Shown here piece after piece: positions 1 to 6,182 of a stretch of 7,474 nt of DNA; the stretch's first letter is position 1; each line of letters begins with the position of its first letter. A program made the translations under genes and the position numbers. Source of the stretch: Bacillota bacterium (GTDB taxonomy: Bacteria; Bacillota; Clostridia; Tissierellales; Gottschalkiaceae). The notes below the pieces were generated by a model. The model did not search any database and had not been told where the DNA came from. It worked only from the letters and a program-made list of their open reading frames with translations. The stretch spans positions 1 to 7,474 of the forward strand of contig JAEZUY010000008.1 of NCBI GenBank assembly GCA_023420895.1. Direction: 5' to 3'.

Positions 1-128
1 TTGCAGCAGGAGCAGGATTCATAGTAGCACTTACAGGAGATATAATGAGAATGCCAGGACTTCCAAAAGTTCCAGCAGCTACAAGAATGGACGTTCTTCC
101 ATCAGGAGAAATAGTTGGACTATTCTAG
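1..128 (+). CDS. fhs: Formate-tetrahydrofolate ligase (formyl-THF synthetase), 3' end only
   Basis: This is the C-terminal end of a gene that begins before the window. Reading from position 3, the last 41 residues include ALTGDIMRMPGLPKVPAA and end in GEIVGLF followed by TAG at 126-128. The LTGDIM-MPGLPK-PAA block close to the C-terminus is characteristic of formate-tetrahydrofolate ligase. The enzyme uses ATP to join formate to tetrahydrofolate, giving 10-formyl-THF, in the cytosol. It feeds one-carbon metabolism and, in acetogens and many amino-acid-fermenting clostridia, the methyl branch of the Wood-Ljungdahl pathway or glycine/purine fermentation. The natural stop and the strong terminator just after it indicate an intact 3' end. 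The catalytic core is outside the window, so integrity of the whole gene cannot be judged. Identification rests on the tail motif alone but that motif is distinctive. Confidence 0.9.
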   Translation, partial: AAGAGFIVALTGDIMRMPGLPKVPAATRMDVLPSGEIVGLF

Positions 129-161
129 TAATTTTAGTAAATAAAATTCTGTTAATATATA

Positions 162-186
162 GGGACTCTTTCAGAGTCCCTTTTTT
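162..186 (+). terminator. Rho-independent terminator of fhs
   Basis: An 8-bp perfect stem (GGGACTCT at 162-169 pairing with AGAGTCCC at 173-180) closes a 3-nt TTC loop and is followed at once by six T residues (181-186). It lies 33 bases after the fhs stop codon and separates fhs from the downstream genes. This is the strongest hairpin seen in the window. Confidence 0.93.
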
Positions 187-220
187 ACAAGCAGACAGTT
201 TTTCGTATTAAAGTATTAAA
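184..220 (+). promoter_or_regulatory. Candidate promoter for yerC, with tandem octamer
   Basis: TTTACA (184-189, five of six matches to TTGACA) overlaps the T-tract of the fhs terminator. TATTAA (206-211, four of six matches to TATAAT) follows after 16 bp. The -10 candidate sits inside a perfect tandem repeat of GTATTAAA (205-212 and 213-220), so a second TATTAA-like hexamer lies 8 bp further on. yerC follows a strong terminator and therefore needs its own promoter, which supports the call, but the -10 is weak and the assignment is inferred. Confidence 0.45.
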
Positions 221-245
221 CCGATTATGAAAATCACTGAAAATT

Positions 246-257
246 GGAGTGAGGACT
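246..257 (+). promoter_or_regulatory. Ribosome binding site that decides the yerC start
   Basis: GGAG (246-249), continuing as GGAGTGAGG to 254, is the only Shine-Dalgarno-like sequence here. It is 8 nt before the TTG at 258, a normal spacing. It overlaps the GTG at 249, which would leave no room for ribosome binding. This favours TTG 258 over GTG 249 as the start. Confidence 0.7.
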
Positions 258-566
258 TTGCCTAAATATAAATCTAAGATAGAAAGCAAGGATATAGATA
301 TTTTATTTTCTGCTATTCTGTCTTTAGAAAGTATTGAGGAGTGCTATAGATTTTTCGAAGACGTCTGTACTATAAAAGAAATAAAAGCTATGTCTCAGAG
401 ACTTCATGTTGCAAGACTTTTAGACGAGGGTAAAAAATACACTGAAATAGAAGAAGAAACAGGAGCTAGCACTGCAACTATAAGCAGAATAAGCAGAGTA
501 CTTAATTATGGCGAAGACGGATACGTAATAGCACTCAGAAATTTAAAAAAACTTGGAGTAAAATAG
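258..566 (+). CDS. yerC: YerC/YecD-family TrpR-like DNA-binding protein
   Basis: This is a small cytosolic protein of 102 residues from TTG 258; the longest reading, from GTG 249, gives 105. The start at 258 yields an N-terminus of (M)PKYKSKIES, which resembles relatives of this family as I recall them, and it has the properly spaced GGAG. The sequence shows the family pattern: an N-terminal helical part with LSLESIEECYRFFEDVCT (about residues 21-38), then IKEIKAMSQRLHVARLL (39-55), then a helix-turn-helix around residues 58-80 containing TEIEEETGASTATISRI. The family is related to the Trp repressor fold, but I see no basis for tryptophan sensing, and its regulon and ligand are not known to me. 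In B. subtilis yerC lies near pcrB-pcrA-ligA, so its position before pcrA here matches conserved gene order. Its own terminator and the next promoter suggest it is mainly transcribed alone. The family call is secure; the function is not. Confidence 0.88.
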   Translation: MPKYKSKIESKDIDILFSAILSLESIEECYRFFEDVCTIKEIKAMSQRLHVARLLDEGKKYTEIEEETGASTATISRISRVLNYGEDGYVIALRNLKKLGVK

Positions 567-591
567 GAGCTTAGGCTCCTTTTATTTTTTT
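565..591 (+). terminator. Intrinsic terminator overlapping the yerC stop codon
   Basis: AGGAGC (565-570) pairs with GCTCCT (575-580) around a TTAG loop. A T-rich tract (580-591, interrupted by one A) follows. The left arm uses the last two bases of the TAG stop, so a terminating ribosome would cover part of the stem. The 6-bp stem is shorter than that of the fhs terminator, so some read-through into pcrA is plausible. Confidence 0.8.
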
Positions 592-616
592 CTTATTTTC
601 AGAATCTGTTTTACTC

Positions 617-647
617 TTAATAGATAGAACTATACATATGTTATAAT
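617..647 (+). promoter_or_regulatory. Extended -10 promoter for pcrA-ligA
   Basis: TATAAT (642-647) is a perfect -10 preceded by TG one base upstream (639-640), making the extended -10 form TGnTATAAT. The -35 is poor: TTAATA (617-622) has four of six matches with a long 19-bp spacer, as can be tolerated by extended -10 promoters. Transcription would start near 653-655, about 40 bases before the pcrA ATG. It lies just after the yerC terminator, which fits a role as the operon promoter. Confidence 0.7.
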
Positions 648-692
648 TATATTAACTGACTTAATTTAAAGCAGACAGGAAAGGATGATTAA

Positions 693-2915
693 ATGGCTTT
701 GATTGAGAATATGAATGAAAAACAGAGGGAAGCTATACTCAAGACAGACGGAGCACTGCTAATTCTGGCAGGCGCTGGAAGCGGAAAGACTAGAGTCTTG
801 ACTCATAAGATAGCTTATCTGATAAAAGAGCTTGGAATAGAGCCTACAAATATACTTGCGCTTACATTTACAAATAAAGCGGCAGGAGAGATAAAAGACA
901 GGATAGAATCTCTTGTAGAGACAGAATCACGCTATATGTGGGCAGGAACGTTCCACTCAATATGTGTAAGAATACTTAGACGGGATATAGAAAAAATAGG
1001 ATATAAAAGCAATTTTGTAATATATGATACTACAGATCAGAAGACTTTAGTTAAGGACTGCATTAAGGAACTGATGCTTAATGAAAAGAACTATAATATA
1101 TTCAGTCAGCTTTCTTATATGAGCAGACTAAAAGATCAGATGATAACTCCTGAGGAAAATATGAACATGACTTCAAAAGAAGACTACTATGCGCATTCTC
1201 AGGCTAAAATATACAGTCTTTATCAGAAGAAGCTTAAACAGAACAATGCGCTCGATTTTGACGATTTAATAGTTAAGACTATTGAGCTTTTTGAAGAAAA
1301 TCCTGAGATAAGAGATTACTATGCTGAAAAGTTTCAGTATGTTCTGGTAGACGAGTATCAGGATACGAGCAGATCCCAGTATAGACTGATAAATCATCTT
1401 TCTTCATATCACAGGAATATATGTGTTGTTGGAGATGCAGACCAGAGTATCTACGGCTGGAGAGGAGCCGATATAAGAAATATACTCGATTTTGAAAAGG
1501 ACTATCCCGAAGCTGAGGTTATTCTTCTAGAACAGAATTACAGATCGACAAAGACAATACTCAACGCTGCAAACGCTGTTATAAAGAATAATGAAGAGAG
1601 AAAAGACAAGAACTTATGGACAGACAATCCGGAGGGCGAAAAGATAACTGTTTACAGAGCTCAGGATGAGAAAGATGAAGCGAGATATGTAGCTGAAAAG
1701 ATAAAAGAAAATATGATGACAGATATGAGAGACTATAAAGATTTTGCAGTTCTCTATCGTATGAACGCTCAGTCACGTGTGATTGAGGAAGAATTTATGT
1801 CGAGAAATATAAAATATACCATTGTCGGAGGACTGAAATTCTATGAAAGAAAAGAGATAAAGGATATAATTGCATATCTCAGAGTAATTCAGAATCCCGA
1901 AGACGATATATCGATAAAGAGAATAGTGAATGTTCCCAAAAGAGGAATAGGAAAAACTACACTCGACAAGATAGAAGATTACAGCCTTTCAAAGGGAATA
2001 AGTTTTTACAACGGGCTTTATGAGGCCGAAGAAGCAGGAGTTTCTACAAGAGCTGTTAAAAATATTGAAAAATTCAACACCCTGATTGGAACTCTCATAG
2101 CTATGAAGGAGATATTCAGCCTGGAAGATTTTGTAATTAAACTCATAGACAGTATAAAATATATAGATGAATTAGAACAGGACGGAAGTGTTGAAGCAAG
2201 ATCTAGAATAGAGAATATTCAGGAGTTTCTTTCAGTTATAAAAGAGAGAACTGCAGATAATCCTGATATGACTCTTGAAGATTTTCTAGCTGAGATGTCG
2301 CTTCTTTCAGATTTAGACAAGACTGATGAAAGTGAAGCTGATACTGTGACTATGATGACGATGCACAGCGCTAAAGGCCTTGAATATCCTTACGTGTTCA
2401 TTGTGGGAATGGAAGAATCTATATTTCCTTCATACAGATCTATTATGGAGGACAATCTTGAAGAAGAAAGAAGACTGTGCTATGTCGCAATAACTAGAGC
2501 TGAAAAGAAGCTCTATATAACGAACGCGGCTAAAAGAACGCTTTTCGGGAAACAGAGCTGGAATAGTGAATCTGAATTTCTGTCTGAAATTCCTGATAAA
2601 TATATTGAAAAAGAAGGTTCGGGACTGAGCAATGAATGGGCTGCAAGTTATGAAACCGGAAAATCAGGAAGCAGAGGAAGAACGGGAAGAGGGCTTTTTA
2701 CAGGAGGATTCGATATTAAAAAACCTGAGAAAGTGAAAACATCAGGTTCAGCAGAGACATTTTCGGCAGGCGATAAAGTCAAGCATGATACACTTGGTAC
2801 AGGAACCGTTATAAATACTAGCGGAAGCGGAGACAAGACTCAAGTTACAGTCGCTTTTGAAGGCAAAGGAGTTAAAAATCTTCTTATAGCGTATGCTCCG
2901 CTTAAGAAAATATAA
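693..2915 (+). CDS. pcrA: ATP-dependent DNA helicase PcrA (UvrD/Rep family, SF1A)
   Basis: This is a 740-residue 3'-to-5' DNA helicase acting in nucleotide-excision and transcription-linked repair, removal of RecA filaments and rolling-circle plasmid replication. Full superfamily 1 motifs are visible: the Q motif around N8-Q11; Walker A GAGSGKT (27-33); motif Ia FTNKAA (59-64); Walker B VDEYQD (219-224) with D220 and E221; motif III GDADQSIYGWRGA (247-259); motif IV QNYRST (281-286); motif V MHSAKGLE (557-564); motif VI with YVAITRA (597-603). After a Gly/Ser/Lys-rich linker, residues 690-740 (FSAGDKVKH... onward) form the Tudor-like C-terminal domain that in Bacillus PcrA contacts RNA polymerase. 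Length is normal for the family. The ATG at 693 has AAAGGA 7 nt upstream. TAA at 2913 is followed in frame by another TAA. ligA begins 15 bp later, indicating one transcript. Presence of the Tudor-like domain and low-GC Gram-positive context favour PcrA over RecB-like or Rep relatives. Confidence 0.97.
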   Translation: MALIENMNEKQREAILKTDGALLILAGAGSGKTRVLTHKIAYLIKELGIEPTNILALTFTNKAAGEIKDRIESLVETESRYMWAGTFHSICVRILRRDIEKIGYKSNFVIYDTTDQKTLVKDCIKELMLNEKNYNIFSQLSYMSRLKDQMITPEENMNMTSKEDYYAHSQAKIYSLYQKKLKQNNALDFDDLIVKTIELFEENPEIRDYYAEKFQYVLVDEYQDTSRSQYRLINHLSSYHRNICVVGDADQSIYGWRGADIRNILDFEKDYPEAEVILLEQNYRSTKTILNAANAVIKNNEERKDKNLWTDNPEGEKITVYRAQDEKDEARYVAEKIKENMMTDMRDYKDFAVLYRMNAQSRVIEEEFMSRNIKYTIVGGLKFYERKEIKDIIAYLRVIQNPEDDISIKRIVNVPKRGIGKTTLDKIEDYSLSKGISFYNGLYEAEEAGVSTRAVKNIEKFNTLIGTLIAMKEIFSLEDFVIKLIDSIKYIDELEQDGSVEARSRIENIQEFLSVIKERTADNPDMTLEDFLAEMSLLSDLDKTDESEADTVTMMTMHSAKGLEYPYVFIVGMEESIFPSYRSIMEDNLEEERRLCYVAITRAEKKLYITNAAKRTLFGKQSWNSESEFLSEIPDKYIEKEGSGLSNEWAASYETGKSGSRGRTGRGLFTGGFDIKKPEKVKTSGSAETFSAGDKVKHDTLGTGTVINTSGSGDKTQVTVAFEGKGVKNLLIAYAPLKKI

Positions 2916-2930
2916 TAAGCAGGTGATTTA

Positions 2931-4913
2931 ATGGAAAGAATGAGGTACCTTGTAGACGAAATAAACAGACATAATTATAATTACTATACTTTAGACAATC
3001 CGACTATTACGGACAGAGAATATGATGATTTATATGATGAACTGAGAGAGCTTGAAACTGAAACAGGAATAGTTCTTTACGATTCTCCTACTCAGAGAGT
3101 CGGAGGAGAAGTGCTTCAGGGATTTGAAAAACACCGTCATATAAGCAGACTTCTGAGTCTTGATAAAGCACAGAATTATCAGGAGCTCAGAGACTGGGAA
3201 AACAGGATAAGAAGAATAATAGATAATTATAATGCTGAAAACGGAGAAAATATTCCATATCCGGAATATGTAATGGAATATAAATTTGACGGACTTACAA
3301 TAAATTTAACTTACAGAGACGGAGCGCTCGTTCAAGCGGCATCTAGAGGAAATGGGGAAGTAGGTGAGGCGATACTTGCTCAAGTCAAGACTATAAATAC
3401 TGTTCCTCTTTCTATAATGTATACAGGAACGCTTGAAATACAGGGAGAAGGTGTGATGCCGCTTTCATCTCTCGCTAAATACAATGAGACGGCTCTAGTG
3501 CCTCTTAAAAATGCTAGAAATGCCGCTGCAGGGGCGCTTAGAAATCTCGATCCGAAAGAAACTGCAAGAAGACATCTGAAAGCTTATTTCTACAATGTGA
3601 ACTATATAGAGGAAAGACAGTACGATACACAAGTTGAAATGCTGGAGTTCCTTAAAGAAAACAATCTTCCGGTAAGTGACTATGAGAAGGTGTTCACATC
3701 AATAGAAGATGTAGTTTCTGAGATAGAGGAAGAAAAGGACAAGCTGAAAGAGCTCGATATACTCACTGACGGATTAGTTATAAAAGTGAATGATTTAGAT
3801 GTCAGACATATACTCGGATCGACTCAGAAATTTCCGAGATGGGCTATAGCTTATAAATTCGAGGCAGTAGAAAAGACTACAAAGCTTATAGGAATAGAGT
3901 GGAATGTAGGGAGAACAGGAAAGGTTACTCCTACAGCGCTTTTAGAACCTGTAGAGATTGCAGGAACTACTGTAAAACGTGCAACTCTTAACAACTGGAA
4001 TGATATTCAGAGAAAAAATGTGAAGATGAATTCCAGAGTCTGGATAAGAAAGTCGAATGAAGTTATTCCGGAGATACTCGGAACTGTAGAAGACGGAGAA
4101 GTTCATGAGGAAATAGAAAAGCCTGAATACTGTCCGGCATGCCACAGTGAACTTATACAGAACGGAGTCCATATTTTCTGCCCTAATTCACTTTCGTGCA
4201 AGCCGCAGCTTGTAGCGAGAATGGTGCACTTTGCAAGCAGAGATGCCATGGATATAGAAGGTTTCAGTGAAAAAACGGCAGAGCTTTTCTTTGACAAGCT
4301 TAATCTGAAAGACATAGCGGAAATATATGAACTTGAATACGATGATATTATAGATTTAGAGAGATTCGGACCTAAGAAAACACAGAATCTTCTTAATGCA
4401 ATAGAAAAAAGCAAGGATGTAGAATTAGATGCATTTATTTACAGTCTGGGAATTCCGAATGTGGGAGCAAAGACTGCAAAAGATCTTGCCGACAGATACA
4501 AAAGTTTTGAAAATTTTCTAAATGCCAAGCATGAGGAACTCGTTGAAATAGAAGATATAGGGGATATAGTGGCTTCTGATATAATAGAATTTTTAAATGA
4601 TGAGACTATAAGAAAGAGCATAGACAAGCTGCTCTCTGAAGGAATAAAAGTTCACTATGAAGAAAAAGAGACAGAGGACAGTTTCTTTACTGATAAAACA
4701 GTAGTATTAACTGGAACTATATCAGGACTTACAAGAAATGAACTTAAGAGTATAATAGAAAATAAAGGCGGAAAAGTTTCAGGAAGCGTAAGCGGAAATA
4801 CTGATTATGTAATAGTAGGAAACAATCCGGGTTCGAAACTTGATAAGGCAACGAAACTGGGAGTAGAGCTTTTAAGCGAGGACAGACTTAAAGAAATATT
4901 AAATTACGAATAG
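2931..4913 (+). CDS. ligA: NAD+-dependent DNA ligase LigA
   Basis: This 660-residue enzyme seals nicks in DNA using NAD+, joining Okazaki fragments and closing repair patches. Domain order is complete: N-terminal Ia region (about 1-60) with YDDLYDELRELE; nucleotidyltransferase domain with the catalytic KFDG (K118, D120, G121), NARNAAAGALR, TDGLVIKV (K285) and WAIAYKF (K309); OB fold; a four-cysteine zinc finger (C401, C404, C417, C423); helix-hairpin-helix region (about 430-575); and a BRCT domain (585-660). Length is typical. The nucleotidyltransferase domain has several non-textbook stretches, such as RGNGEVGEAILAQVKTIN in place of the usual RGDG-TGEDVT type and LEIQGEG instead of LEVRGE, which I associate with a divergent clostridial LigA branch. 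Catalytic residues remain, so activity is expected. ATG 2931 has AGGTG 5 nt upstream, though ATG 2940 in the same frame is a possible alternative. The 15-bp gap from pcrA and 11-bp gap to the next gene suggest an operon. Confidence 0.97.
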   Translation: MERMRYLVDEINRHNYNYYTLDNPTITDREYDDLYDELRELETETGIVLYDSPTQRVGGEVLQGFEKHRHISRLLSLDKAQNYQELRDWENRIRRIIDNYNAENGENIPYPEYVMEYKFDGLTINLTYRDGALVQAASRGNGEVGEAILAQVKTINTVPLSIMYTGTLEIQGEGVMPLSSLAKYNETALVPLKNARNAAAGALRNLDPKETARRHLKAYFYNVNYIEERQYDTQVEMLEFLKENNLPVSDYEKVFTSIEDVVSEIEEEKDKLKELDILTDGLVIKVNDLDVRHILGSTQKFPRWAIAYKFEAVEKTTKLIGIEWNVGRTGKVTPTALLEPVEIAGTTVKRATLNNWNDIQRKNVKMNSRVWIRKSNEVIPEILGTVEDGEVHEEIEKPEYCPACHSELIQNGVHIFCPNSLSCKPQLVARMVHFASRDAMDIEGFSEKTAELFFDKLNLKDIAEIYELEYDDIIDLERFGPKKTQNLLNAIEKSKDVELDAFIYSLGIPNVGAKTAKDLADRYKSFENFLNAKHEELVEIEDIGDIVASDIIEFLNDETIRKSIDKLLSEGIKVHYEEKETEDSFFTDKTVVLTGTISGLTRNELKSIIENKGGKVSGSVSGNTDYVIVGNNPGSKLDKATKLGVELLSEDRLKEILNYE

Positions 4914-4924
4914 GAGCGTAAGAA

Positions 4925-5914
4925 ATGGAAATTGGAAAATTACCTAATGAGGTTTTACAGAAAATAGTTTTAGACAGCATAACTCATAAAAGAGATGAAG
5001 TGCTCATACACGCGGGCATAGGTGAGGACTGTGCAGTCATAGATTTTGGAGAGAAGGGATGCATAGTTTCTTCAGACCCTATAACAGGCGCAACTAAGAA
5101 TATAGGAAAGCTCGCAGTGAATATATCATGCAACGACATAGCTGCCAGCGGAGGAGATCCTGTAGGAGTAGTTATAACTATGCTGATACCTCCTCATATC
5201 GAACTTGAGCAGATAGAGGAAGTAATGAAAGATGCAGGAGCTGAAGCTAAAAGACTCAATGTAGAGATAATAGGAGGCCATACTGAAATAACTGATGTTG
5301 TAAATAAAATGGTTTTAGTAACGACTGTAATAGGATCGCAGGAAAAAGATAAGATAATGGGTCTCGGCGAAAAAGTTGTTCCTGGAGACAAGGTTCTGAT
5401 AACTAAAGCTGTGGGAATAGAAGGGACTTCAATAATGGCTCATGATCTTGAAGACAAGCTCAAAGGAAATATAGATGAAGAACTCATAGAAGAAGCGAAA
5501 GACATGACTAAAGAGATATCTGTAGTTAAAGATGGAAGAATATCTGCAGACAACGGTGCGAAATATATGCACGATATAACTGAAGGAGGCCTTCTTGGAG
5601 CTGCCTGGGAAGCTGCAGAAGCAAATAACTGCGGAATGGTTATTTATGAAGAAAAAATTCCTGTAAGAAAATCGACTAAAGAGATATCGGAATTCATGAA
5701 CGTCGATTATATGAAGCTGATATCGAGCGGTTCTATGATGGTAATATCTTCAGAAGAAGATTCTGAGAAGATTATAGAAGAGCTTGAAAAAGCAGGAATA
5801 GATGCTCATGTTATAGGAGATATAACTGAAAGCGGAAAAGCAGTCCTGTTATCTGACGGAGCTGAAAAAGAGATAGAATCTCCCGACAGTGACGAAATCT
5901 ATAAAGTAGTATAG
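4925..5914 (+). CDS. AIR-synthase/HypE-like ATP-binding protein, function unknown
   Basis: The 329-residue product belongs to the PurM/AIR synthase superfamily, closest in layout to HypE (COG0309-like). Visible motifs are GIGEDCAVID (31-40), SDPITGATKNIGKLAVN (50-66), NDIAASGGDP (70-79), IGGHTEIT in the middle, and HDITEGGLLGAAWE (216 onward), the glycine-rich nucleotide-binding part of the second domain. Family members bind ATP and phosphorylate or dehydrate a carbonyl-type substrate. A true HypE makes the thiocyanate carrier for [NiFe]-hydrogenase cyanide ligands on a C-terminal cysteine, usually in a Pro-Arg-Ile-Cys tail. This protein instead ends EIYKVV and has no cysteine at the end, so a HypE role is unlikely. 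No hyp genes are adjacent. The start at ATG 4925 has AGGAG overlapping the ligA stop, 8 nt upstream, and the gene lies 11 bp after ligA, so it is probably co-transcribed with it. Substrate and pathway are unknown; ThiL- and SelD-like roles are possible in principle but I see no specific support. Confidence 0.85.
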   Translation: MEIGKLPNEVLQKIVLDSITHKRDEVLIHAGIGEDCAVIDFGEKGCIVSSDPITGATKNIGKLAVNISCNDIAASGGDPVGVVITMLIPPHIELEQIEEVMKDAGAEAKRLNVEIIGGHTEITDVVNKMVLVTTVIGSQEKDKIMGLGEKVVPGDKVLITKAVGIEGTSIMAHDLEDKLKGNIDEELIEEAKDMTKEISVVKDGRISADNGAKYMHDITEGGLLGAAWEAAEANNCGMVIYEEKIPVRKSTKEISEFMNVDYMKLISSGSMMVISSEEDSEKIIEELEKAGIDAHVIGDITESGKAVLLSDGAEKEIESPDSDEIYKVV

Positions 5915-5960
5915 AGGAGAAAAACAGAGAAAAATAAACTTATTAGAACTTAGAAAGAAA

Positions 5961-5984
5961 TTTAAATATTGTTAAATATCTAAA
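5961..5984. repeat. Imperfect AT-rich inverted repeat
   Basis: TTTAAATAT (5961-5969) and ATATCTAAA (5976-5984) match as inverted arms at 8 of 9 positions around a 6-nt centre. It lies 35 bases upstream of the -35 hexamer of the amidase promoter, where a regulator could bind. It could equally be chance in AT-rich DNA, and without a T-tract it is not a convincing terminator. Confidence 0.3.
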
Positions 5985-6019
5985 AGGCTTAAAATAGCGG
6001 AATACTTCAAAAAAGTAAA

Positions 6020-6054
6020 TTGACAAAAAACGACGTTTAGGATATAACTATAAT
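6020..6054 (+). promoter_or_regulatory. Sigma-A type promoter for the amidase gene
   Basis: A perfect -35 TTGACA (6020-6025) is followed after exactly 17 bp by TATAAC (6043-6048), five of six matches to the -10 consensus. A perfect TATAAT (6049-6054) adjoins it but at a 23-bp spacing that is too long for the same -35. Transcription would begin around 6055, leaving a leader of about 44 nt. The spacer holds the inverted repeat AAACG-A-CGTTT (6028-6038), a possible operator. This is the best-matching promoter in the window. Confidence 0.88.
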
Positions 6055-6086
6055 AGTGGTTAAAAACAAATATAATAATTATGAAG

Positions 6087-6098
6087 AGGAGGCGGAGA
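6087..6098 (+). promoter_or_regulatory. Strong ribosome binding site deciding the amidase start
   Basis: AGGAGG (6087-6092) is a perfect Shine-Dalgarno core 6 nt before ATG 6099. A second in-frame ATG at 6081 would add MKRRRR to the N-terminus, but it has no Shine-Dalgarno upstream and would place AGGAGG inside the coding sequence. The 6099 start is therefore preferred. Confidence 0.85.
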
Positions 6099-6182
6099 AT
6101 GCAGAAGATATTAAGTATCTTTTCGTCACTTGCGATAGTGATGGCGTGCCTGTTCAACATAGCACCTAATACTGCTGAAGCA
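6099..6182 (+). other. Signal peptide of the amidase
   Basis: Residues 1-28 have a short basic start (MQK), a hydrophobic core (ILSIFSSLAIVMACLF) and end in TAEA before VNYA, a good signal peptidase I site. VMAC at 14-17 resembles a lipobox but has methionine at the -2 position and lies before a further hydrophobic stretch, so secretion with AEA cleavage is preferred to lipoprotein anchoring. Confidence 0.8.

Larger units (their letters stand above)
5915..6098 (+). other. AT-rich intergenic region before the amidase
   Basis: This 184-bp stretch separates the pcrA operon from the amidase gene. It has no coding signal on either strand that I trust. GAGGAG right after the TAG of the previous gene looks like a ribosome binding site, but no start codon with a useful reading frame follows. 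There is no GC-rich hairpin with a T-tract, so where the pcrA-ligA transcript ends is unclear. The second half carries the amidase promoter. Confidence 0.7.

Noticed and set aside
4103..4414. 103-codon open frame on the minus strand within ligA
   Set aside because: The sense strand clearly encodes the zinc finger and HhH parts of LigA; the antisense product is Ser/Leu-rich with no recognisable features.
4925..5914. Calling the AIR-synthase-like gene hypE, thiL or purM
   Set aside because: The HypE terminal cysteine is absent, no hyp, thi or pur genes are adjacent, and the motifs do not single out ThiL or PurM, so no symbol was given.
6141..6149. Lipobox-like VMAC in the amidase signal peptide
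   Set aside because: The -2 residue is methionine and hydrophobic sequence continues past the cysteine to a good AEA cleavage site, so lipoprotein anchoring is less likely than plain secretion.
5972..6160. 62-codon minus-strand open frame across the intergenic region
   Set aside because: It overlaps the sigma-A promoter and the amidase signal peptide. Its Ile/Phe-rich hydrophobic product is what AT-rich DNA gives by chance.
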